This document shows positions 58,028 through 64,000 of a stretch of DNA of 64,000 nt, in pieces. Made by a program: the position numbers and the translations under genes. A model generated the notes under the pieces. It worked only from the letters and a program-made list of their open reading frames with translations. It was not told the origin of the DNA and did no database searches. The stretch is from Geminocystis sp. M7585_C2015_104 (lineage in GTDB: Bacteria; Cyanobacteriota; Cyanobacteriia; Cyanobacteriales; Cyanobacteriaceae), in contig DVEF01000093.1 of NCBI GenBank assembly GCA_015295805.1, positions 1-64,000 on the forward strand, given 5' to 3'. Within the stretch, counting starts at the first letter, position 1, and each line of letters opens with the position of its first letter.

Positions 58028-58918
58028 TCAACAGGGCTGATAGAGTTGTTCTATGGCCTTCTCTTGGTCTGATTGGCCCATTAAAGACTCGCCGATTAAC
58101 ACTGCATCGGCGCCAGCATTATGGACATAATCTAAGTCTTTTTTGGTATACAATCCCGACTCACTGACAACGGTAATGCCTCTTTGACGAATAATGTCCC
58201 CCTTTTTGGCCAGCAGCTGCCGGGTGGTGTTTAAGTCTACACTGAAGTCCTGTAGATTCCGGTTGTTAATGCCAATCAGCCTCACCCCCTCTATTTGTAA
58301 AACCCGCTCTAACTCCTCGAGGGTGTGCACCTCCACCAAAGCAGTCATTCCTAGACTGTGAATGATTTTGAGGAAATAACGCAAATCACTATCCCTTAAA
58401 ATAGCGGCAATGAGCAAAACGGCATCTGCCCCCTTTAAACGCGCTAAATAAACCTGATAGGGGTAAATGATAAAGTCCTTGCACAAAAGGGGCAAAGAAA
58501 CAGTTTGTCGAATACTGGCCAGATAATCAAAACTGCCCTGGAAAAACTCCTCATCTGTCAAAACGGAAATACAAGCCGCGCCACCCCTCTCATAGGCCTG
58601 GGCAATGGCAGTGGGATTGAAGTCAGGACGAATTACACCCTTACTGGGGGAGGCTTTTTTTACTTCGGCAATTAAGGCCGGTTTACGGGGCGAGTTTTTT
58701 ATACTAGCCAGAAAGTCTAAGGGGGGATTGGCCAACTCCTCTACTTGTTTGCGTAGCTCTTGTAGAGGCAGTTTTTCCCGCATTTTTTCTACTTCTTCTT
58801 CCTTGTGCCAGACGATCTTCTCTAGAATGTTCCTTGGTTCCCCCTCGGGCACTTTTACTTGATAACGCAAATTGTCTACTGTGACTATTGGGGCGGGATT
58901 TTGACGACGAATTTCCAT
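58028..58918 (-). CDS. trpC: Indole-3-glycerol phosphate synthase
   Basis: Closes the indole ring in tryptophan synthesis. The 296-residue TIM barrel has the N-terminal catalytic segment [20 protein letters not shown], then [51 protein letters not shown] and [13 protein letters not shown]. The 40-residue N-terminal extension ([20 protein letters not shown]) is usual in cyanobacteria. It converges with the VKOR gene, 17 bases apart, and is monocistronic. Confidence 0.97.
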   Translation of the reverse strand: MEIRRQNPAPIVTVDNLRYQVKVPEGEPRNILEKIVWHKEEEVEKMREKLPLQELRKQVEELANPPLDFLASIKNSPRKPALIAEVKKASPSKGVIRPDFNPTAIAQAYERGGAACISVLTDEEFFQGSFDYLASIRQTVSLPLLCKDFIIYPYQVYLARLKGADAVLLIAAILRDSDLRYFLKIIHSLGMTALVEVHTLEELERVLQIEGVRLIGINNRNLQDFSVDLNTTRQLLAKKGDIIRQRGITVVSESGLYTKKDLDYVHNAGADAVLIGESLMGQSDQEKAIEQLYQPC

Positions 58919-59062
58919 TTATTTTCTCTGTTGCTACTACTAACTACAGGTCAGCTGTAAATGTACATGTTATCTTATCTGTTTCCCATACCACTTGTCA
59001 GGTGTACCATTTTAAGGGAATATATTTTTGGTCAAATTTGATCCTTATTTCACCCTAAGAGT

Positions 59063-59620
59063 ATGATTTCCAGTAACGACTTTCGCCCCGGTGTTACAAT
59101 AGAATTAGAAGGTAGTGTATGGAAAGTGGTAGAATTCCTCCATGTGAAACCAGGTAAGGGCTCAGCTTTCGTGCGGACGAAGTTGAAAAACGCCCAGACG
59201 GGAAACGTGATTGAAAGGACATTCCGTGCCGGGGAAATGGTACCCCAGGCTAACTTGGAAAAACGTGTAATGCAACACACCTACAAAGATGGGGACGACT
59301 ATGTGTTCATGGATATGGAGAGTTTTGAAGAGTTTAGACTCTCTGCCTCACAAATAGGGGAGAAGTCTAAATACCTGAAAGAGGGAATGGAAGTGAATAT
59401 TCTGTTTTGGAAAAATAATGTATTAGACGTGGAACTGCCTAACTCTGTGGTGCTGGAGGTGGTAGAAACAGATCCAGGGGTGAGGGGAGATACGGCGACA
59501 GGAGGGTCAAAACCGGCCATCTTGGAAACCGGTGCTCAGATTATGGTGCCCCTGTTTGTGGCTGTGGGAGATAAGGTTAGAGTGGACACTAGGACAGATA
59601 CTTACCTGGGTAGGGAGTAA
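59063..59620 (+). CDS. efp: Translation elongation factor P
   Basis: A 185-residue EF-P that relieves ribosome stalling at polyproline stretches. The N-terminal KOW-like domain has the tip residue region [20 protein letters not shown]. The modification position is Lys-type (PGKG), although the modifying enzyme is not in this window. Two OB domains follow. Upstream of accB, the classical efp-accB pairing of bacteria. Polyproline proteins in this window, such as the TonB-like one, would be clients. Confidence 0.97.
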   Translation: MISSNDFRPGVTIELEGSVWKVVEFLHVKPGKGSAFVRTKLKNAQTGNVIERTFRAGEMVPQANLEKRVMQHTYKDGDDYVFMDMESFEEFRLSASQIGEKSKYLKEGMEVNILFWKNNVLDVELPNSVVLEVVETDPGVRGDTATGGSKPAILETGAQIMVPLFVAVGDKVRVDTRTDTYLGRE

Positions 59621-59708
59621 ACCTGTTGAGTTGGATGTTCCGTTAGTTTTGCCTAAGACTTGATATTATTGTCTGTGATTCACTAGTTGAAAAGATAGAT
59701 AGTTGAAA

Positions 59709-60206
59709 GTGCCAATAGACTTCAACCAGTTAAGGGAATTCATCGAGGCCATCGCTAAAACAGATATTTCTGAACTGGCTCTAAAAGAGGGGGATTTTGA
59801 GTTGACAATACACAAGGCTCCCCCTGTACCGGCCCCCATTCCCTCCAAAGTAGAGTCCACCGTTAGTCCCACCCCCCCAGTTACTCCTCCCCCTGGCCCG
59901 GTTTTGGAAACGCCCGCAGTGGAGGGAGAAAAAATCACTAGTGGCACCAAGACGAGAGAAAACTGGGTGGAGATCACCTCCCCCATGGTTGGAACCTTCT
60001 ACCGCGCACCGGCCCCAGGGGAACCTCCCTTTGTGGAAGTGGGGGATATTGTCTCGCCCGGACAGGTGGTTTGTATTATTGAGGCCATGAAACTGATGAA
60101 CGAAATCGAAGCGGAGGTTGGTGGCCGAGTGATGGAAATAGTAGTAGAAAACGGACAACCAGTGGAATACGGTCAAACACTGATGTGGATAGCGCCCCAA
60201 CCATGA
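59709..60206 (+). CDS. accB: Acetyl-CoA carboxylase biotin carboxyl carrier protein
   Basis: Carries biotin between the carboxylase and carboxyltransferase in malonyl-CoA formation. About 165 residues: an N-terminal helix ([20 protein letters not shown]), a Pro-rich linker (about 45-75) and a biotinyl domain with the biotinylated Lys in EAMKLMNE. No ATG is available. The frame opens at a TTG at 59703, but GTG at 59709 gives [11 protein letters not shown], matching the length of related N-termini. It lies 88 bases downstream of efp. Confidence 0.95.
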   Translation: MPIDFNQLREFIEAIAKTDISELALKEGDFELTIHKAPPVPAPIPSKVESTVSPTPPVTPPPGPVLETPAVEGEKITSGTKTRENWVEITSPMVGTFYRAPAPGEPPFVEVGDIVSPGQVVCIIEAMKLMNEIEAEVGGRVMEIVVENGQPVEYGQTLMWIAPQP

Positions 60207-60219
60207 CCCTGACTCACAC

Positions 60220-60819
60220 CTAGCCCTCCATAGTTTGATTATAGGCAAGCCAGGCCAGGGTAATTAGCCCCTTAACAATGGCTATGGCCGGGGATATGCC
60301 ACCCTTACTACTGTCGACACGGATGTGGGGGATGTTACTGAGCTTTAACTGACGACTTATTTTTTCCTTGCGGGTGAAACCGGCGGGGGTGGCCACAATC
60401 AAACTGGGACTTATTTGAGAGGATTTGACCAACTCCAACAGCAGAGATAACCACAACAAATTCTTGCCCACTACATAAATGGCCTGGGGGTGACGGAGGG
60501 CCAACTCTTGCCTCTGTTTTTGGGGGGTGGCCACAGAATCCAAACAGGCAATGGGGTTGACAAAGGTTCTTTCTAAGAGGGTACTGATTTCTGTGCGGAT
60601 TGCCATGGCGTCGACAATAATAGGCACCCTTTTTTGAAGGGCCGCTGCCCCAGCAGTAAGGGGTTGGTGTGCGAATTTAACCTGCCCCGCGTACTCCAAA
60701 TCCCCACTACTATAAACCACCCGCCGGACAATCTCATACTCAGCTGGGGAGAATCCTTCTTTCGGAATTTTCTGTTCAATGATGTTAAAATTCTGGGCTG
60801 CCAGTATATTCCACTCCAA
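60220..60819 (-). CDS. cobH: Precorrin-8X methylmutase (CobH/CbiC)
   Basis: Moves a methyl group from C-11 to C-12 in corrin-ring synthesis, giving (hydrogeno)cobyrinate. It is 199 residues, starting at a TTG preceded by GGGAGG six bases upstream. Family stretches include EGFSPAEYEIVRRVVYSSGD, PIIVDAMAIRTEIS, NPIACLDSVATP and LIVATPAGF. The position that is the catalytic His in Pseudomonas CobH (in an IHxxGD context) reads VVYSSGD, with Tyr. It lies 11 bases downstream of the helicase gene on the same strand. Confidence 0.9.
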   Translation of the reverse strand: MEWNILAAQNFNIIEQKIPKEGFSPAEYEIVRRVVYSSGDLEYAGQVKFAHQPLTAGAAALQKRVPIIVDAMAIRTEISTLLERTFVNPIACLDSVATPQKQRQELALRHPQAIYVVGKNLLWLSLLLELVKSSQISPSLIVATPAGFTRKEKISRQLKLSNIPHIRVDSSKGGISPAIAIVKGLITLAWLAYNQTMEG

Positions 60820-60830
60820 TTTTTTCCTCC

Positions 60831-63755
60831 CTATAATACAGGAAAGCGTTTCATGTTGACCACCGCTTCTTTTGCGGCTTTTACTAAATTTAAGTCCAGT
60901 CCTGGCACTTGGGGAAGCTGCATCAACACATCTACTGTGCGTCGTAAAACCCTCACTATGTCCCCCTCATCCAGGGTGGTATTGTTACAAATCTCCTCCC
61001 AGCTGGCGCCCAAACACCAATTCTCCGCCAAACCAATTAAGTCACGCTCCAGCCATACCGGTATTGTAAGGGAGCGACGGTTTTGGGCCTGGTATAGGCG
61101 GCGACGGATTTCCGATAAAGGGGTGTGGAGGTAGTTGGCGATAGTTCCATAGTCATCGTCTCGACGTAAACCGAGAGCCTCCAACACCTCCGCTGATGGC
61201 TCATAGGCTACCCACAAATCCCCCCTCAAGGGTTCAGTAGTAAGGGCAGTAATGGCTCCCGCCAACTGATGGGGCTGCAAGTAGTCCAAATGTCCTCCGG
61301 TTAAGGCCAACCCCAACCACAATTCATTTTCAACCCTGATAGCCGCCGCCGTTTCCCCCAGGGGAGTAGGGGTATACCCGTCTAGGGCCTCAAATTCTTG
61401 TAATACCTCCACCAGGGCCAGGAATTCCTGCCAGTAGTATGAGCTGCTAGCCTTATAGCGTTGATATTGCACTTGGACCTTGGCCAGTTCCTGTTTTAAT
61501 TTCTGTCTTTTTCGATGCTTTTTGAGGATTTTGTTGATATTGTCTACCTGATGGAGAGGGTGAGCTGTAATCTGTCTTTCTATCTCCTCTAGCCGCTGCC
61601 TTTGATAGACAATCTCCTCACTCTCCATTACTCTCTCTTGGGCAAAATCGGCAATAGCCCTAGCCACCACCAGAGTCTCCTCATCCCCCTGGGCAATTAC
61701 ACCCACTTTTGTCTGTTCAATGTGGGGTGTTGGGAGTCTATCTAGGAAGGATAGGGGAATTTTGCCGTCATCTATGTCCACTACATCCTGAAAAGAGGCT
61801 AAATACCAGCAATTATCACTGCCAAGACAAACTAGGAATTTTTGATTACCACTGTGGTGGTAGTGCAGGAAAACCCCATCCACCTGGTAGGAATTTTTCT
61901 TATACTGCCGATTCAGATGGACAATAGCACCCACTGGCAAGTCTTCTAACAGGGGAGCAATGGATTTTTGTCGCTGCTGTAACCAGTTTTTCTCGAATAA
62001 TTTGAGGATTTTCTGCTCCTGTTTCTTTCTTTCTTTTAGTTTTTCATAACCCACTAGTTCTTTAGCATCGAAGGGGGCCAATTCTACATCCAGTTTAGCA
62101 ATCCTTTTAGTGTAAGAGCGAATGGCCTCCTCTTGGGGAGCCAATTGAAGTCGGGCCAGATACTCGGCAAAGCTCAACTCTAATAACTCTTTAGTCTCCT
62201 CCAGGGTGTGTTTTTGCAACAGGTTGAGCACCATTCCATAGCTGGGGGTAAACTGACTGCGAAGGGGCTCAGGTGGAGCCTTAGCCAGTTGTAGGGCCAT
62301 TTTGACCCCCTCATAGGGGGTTTGTACTGTTACCACATAACCCACCTTGTCCATTCCCCTCCTGCCTGCCCTACCAGCAATCTGCAGGAATTCTGAGGGG
62401 GTCAACAGTCGGTGGCCGTCATCACTTCTTTTCCTCAGGGCAGAAATCACTGTAGTACGTGCCGGCATGTTTATCCCCGCCGCCAGGGTGGCCGTGGCAA
62501 ATACAATCTTCACCAATCCCATTTCAAACAGGCGCTCTACCAACTCCTTCCAGGCCGGTAAAATTCCCGCATGGTGGGCGGCTATGCCACGGGTGAGGGG
62601 CTCAATTTGATTTGTTCTTGCCACTTCACTGTGTGAGGCTAAAAATTGCAAGAAACGAGCCTTAAAAATAGGGTTAGCGATAATATAATCTACTAATTCC
62701 TCCCCCCCATTGTCGGGGTCAGCAATAAAACCTAAAATTCTATCATAGGCCAGTTTATGTTCTTGTTTAGCAAATTCCACTACTTTAATCTGCAATTCTA
62801 TGTTCTCAATGAGGAGAAAATGAAGTAGATAGAGTAAAATCTGACGGCTTTCCTCAACATTTACTAGATTCAAATAGGGGAGAGATTCCACCGCTTCATC
62901 ACAAGCCCTGCGACTGAAAATGACATAAATCGCGGGCAACATGTTATTATTTTGTAACTGTTGAACAACGGTTTTGACACTGGGACAATCCTTAGGACTA
63001 AATCTCCCATTTTTTCCAGGAATTAGAAATTTTCTCAACTGAGGATTTAATTTTTTCTCCCTCTCATCCAACAAGGGAAATAAACCCTGACTGTGACTAA
63101 AATAAAATTTCAGGGGCACGGGGCGAAAATCGGAATTAATCAAAACACATTCGCTCACATCCTCCCCCGGCACTGACCTACGAACTGTATTAATCCAGTC
63201 ACATAATTGTTCAGGATTGCCTATGGTAGCGGACAGGGCCACCAACTGGATATGTGGTGGACAATATATAATTGACTCTTCCCATACTGTTCCCCTGGAA
63301 GGTTCACTGATGTAGTGGCACTCATCTAGCACTACAGTCTGGACATTCCAAAGAGACGTCCCCACCTCCCCTATTGGTGTCGCATAAAGCATATTACGAA
63401 ATATTTCAGTAGTCATTACGACCACTGGGGCATTGGGGTTGATAGAGACATCCCCTGTGATCAAACCCACTTCTTCATAGATGCCCAACTCTGGTAGCCA
63501 GGTGCGCCCAAATTTTTTCTGGAAATCCCGGAACTTTTGATTAGACAGCGCCTTTAGGGGAGTAGTATAAAATACCCTCTTGCCATGGTTTAGTGCCCTA
63601 TAAATAGCATATTCTCCTATTACCGTTTTCCCCGCTCCCGTTGGGGCTACTACTAATACTGACTTATTTTGGTCCAAATGGTAAATTGCCTCTTGCTGGA
63701 AATCGTCCAACTTATAAGGAAACAGCTGTGTCAAATCCAGTTCAGTCAGATTCAT
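60831..63755 (-). CDS. Ski2/Mtr4-like DEAD/DEAH-box helicase with DSHCT domain
   Basis: A 974-residue superfamily-2 RNA helicase. The Q-motif-like FQQEAI is followed by Walker A APTGAGKT at 37-44, DECHYIS near 145, SAT (ALSATIGNP) near 176 and the second RecA domain (GIAAHHAGILPAWKELVERL, QIAGRAGRRGMD). A long helical insert and a C-terminal DSHCT domain (ALTTEPLRGDLWVAYEPSAE) follow. It is related to eukaryotic exosome helicases. In cyanobacteria it is common, with a presumed role in RNA processing. cobH follows closely on the same strand. Confidence 0.94.
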   Translation of the reverse strand: MNLTELDLTQLFPYKLDDFQQEAIYHLDQNKSVLVVAPTGAGKTVIGEYAIYRALNHGKRVFYTTPLKALSNQKFRDFQKKFGRTWLPELGIYEEVGLITGDVSINPNAPVVVMTTEIFRNMLYATPIGEVGTSLWNVQTVVLDECHYISEPSRGTVWEESIIYCPPHIQLVALSATIGNPEQLCDWINTVRRSVPGEDVSECVLINSDFRPVPLKFYFSHSQGLFPLLDEREKKLNPQLRKFLIPGKNGRFSPKDCPSVKTVVQQLQNNNMLPAIYVIFSRRACDEAVESLPYLNLVNVEESRQILLYLLHFLLIENIELQIKVVEFAKQEHKLAYDRILGFIADPDNGGEELVDYIIANPIFKARFLQFLASHSEVARTNQIEPLTRGIAAHHAGILPAWKELVERLFEMGLVKIVFATATLAAGINMPARTTVISALRKRSDDGHRLLTPSEFLQIAGRAGRRGMDKVGYVVTVQTPYEGVKMALQLAKAPPEPLRSQFTPSYGMVLNLLQKHTLEETKELLELSFAEYLARLQLAPQEEAIRSYTKRIAKLDVELAPFDAKELVGYEKLKERKKQEQKILKLFEKNWLQQRQKSIAPLLEDLPVGAIVHLNRQYKKNSYQVDGVFLHYHHSGNQKFLVCLGSDNCWYLASFQDVVDIDDGKIPLSFLDRLPTPHIEQTKVGVIAQGDEETLVVARAIADFAQERVMESEEIVYQRQRLEEIERQITAHPLHQVDNINKILKKHRKRQKLKQELAKVQVQYQRYKASSSYYWQEFLALVEVLQEFEALDGYTPTPLGETAAAIRVENELWLGLALTGGHLDYLQPHQLAGAITALTTEPLRGDLWVAYEPSAEVLEALGLRRDDDYGTIANYLHTPLSEIRRRLYQAQNRRSLTIPVWLERDLIGLAENWCLGASWEEICNNTTLDEGDIVRVLRRTVDVLMQLPQVPGLDLNLVKAAKEAVVNMKRFPVL

Positions 63756-63933
63756 CTCTACTCATCTGATTACAATAAACACCAGTGGGAATGGGGGGAT
63801 TAGAGGGTGGGGGTTTGGTTACAGGGGGGGGCGAACAGTTTTTTAAAAATTGTAACTAATTTATTCCGACAATTGGTACTAACTAAGGTTATCATCGGGT
63901 AGTTATAGACTAAGAGAGATTGTTGTATTTCTG

Positions 63934-64000
63934 ATGAGTGATTGGTTAGAACACAGTGTCCAAATTGAAGTGCCCGCCTCTATCAACTTGGTATGGGATT
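63934..64000 (+). CDS. Start of an SRPBCC (cyclase/dehydrase-like) gene, cut by the window end
   Basis: An ATG at 63934 opens MSDWLEHSVQIEVPASINLVWD, running off the end of the window. The pattern matches the N-terminus of cyanobacterial SRPBCC/START-like proteins of the polyketide cyclase/dehydrase type. Only 22 residues are visible, so the call rests on that pattern. The 178 bases before it hold a G-rich stretch and no other gene. Confidence 0.6.
   Translation, partial: MSDWLEHSVQIEVPASINLVWD

Overview
The window is chromosomal DNA of a cyanobacterium, most likely a unicellular one of moderate GC. Supporting genes include psbA, phytoene desaturase and phytoene synthase, UDP-sulfoquinovose synthase, BtpA, aldehyde-deformylating oxygenase, a CCB2/CCB4-like cytochrome b6f assembly protein, a PatA-type regulator, and cyanobacterial families such as DUF2605, DUF2973, DUF2232, DUF4168 and DUF1400. 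I found no rRNA, tRNA, intact insertion sequence, intact CRISPR array or phage module.

Layout. 1-2.6 kb has no credible gene and carries a field of degenerate, interspersed repeats. 2.6-7.8 kb: a short RND exporter and three poorly known proteins. 7.9-9.9 kb: minD-minE without minC beside them, and pheA. 10-13.5 kb: a CCB-like protein, a highly divergent psbA and an FeS-type photolyase. 13.6-21.8 kb: a B12-binding radical SAM fusion, PilZ, TonB-like, BioD/DRTGG, hisB and PIN proteins. 21.8-26.7 kb is a decaying stretch with a membrane protein, a ruined copy of it, other gene remnants and an SPFH protein. 26.7-32.3 kb: DUF2232, CobT, a Tat-type lipoprotein, pterin dehydratase, a PatA-like regulator and rpmF. 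32.5-39.8 kb: M16 peptidase, crtP-crtB, a CobW GTPase, a LuxR-type response regulator, a ferredoxin-like protein, a 56-residue zinc-ribbon protein and MgtC. 40-48.6 kb: DUF2605, DUF2973, deoC, recO, an MFS transporter, DUF4168, ado, an RlpA-like protein, purM and DUF1400. 48.6-55.3 kb is gene-poor, with an unknown membrane protein, DUF2237, sqdB and two pseudogenes. 55.3-64 kb: DUF4230, btpA, VKOR-DsbA, trpC, efp-accB, cobH, a Ski2-like helicase and the start of an SRPBCC gene.

The most interesting item is psbA at 10573-11616. The protein is clearly D1, but several Mn4CaO5 ligands (D170, E333, D342 and the C-terminal A344), the QB-site Ser264 and the Glu/Gln at 130 are replaced or missing. 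It retains Tyr161, His190, His198, His215 and His272. This fits the 'rogue' or 'sentinel' D1 group rather than a water-oxidising D1. The second theme is gene decay: at least four intergenic stretches contain recognisable broken genes, most clearly a methyltransferase at 53.7-54.5 kb.

Metabolically the window mixes photosynthesis and pigment genes, thylakoid lipid synthesis (sqdB, accB), cobalamin-type corrin synthesis (cobT, cobH, a CobW GTPase), amino-acid synthesis (pheA, hisB, trpC), purine synthesis (purM) and division-site placement (minDE). Most transcription units are one or two genes long. Start codons were re-examined; several genes begin with TTG or GTG, or have a better internal ATG than the longest open frame.
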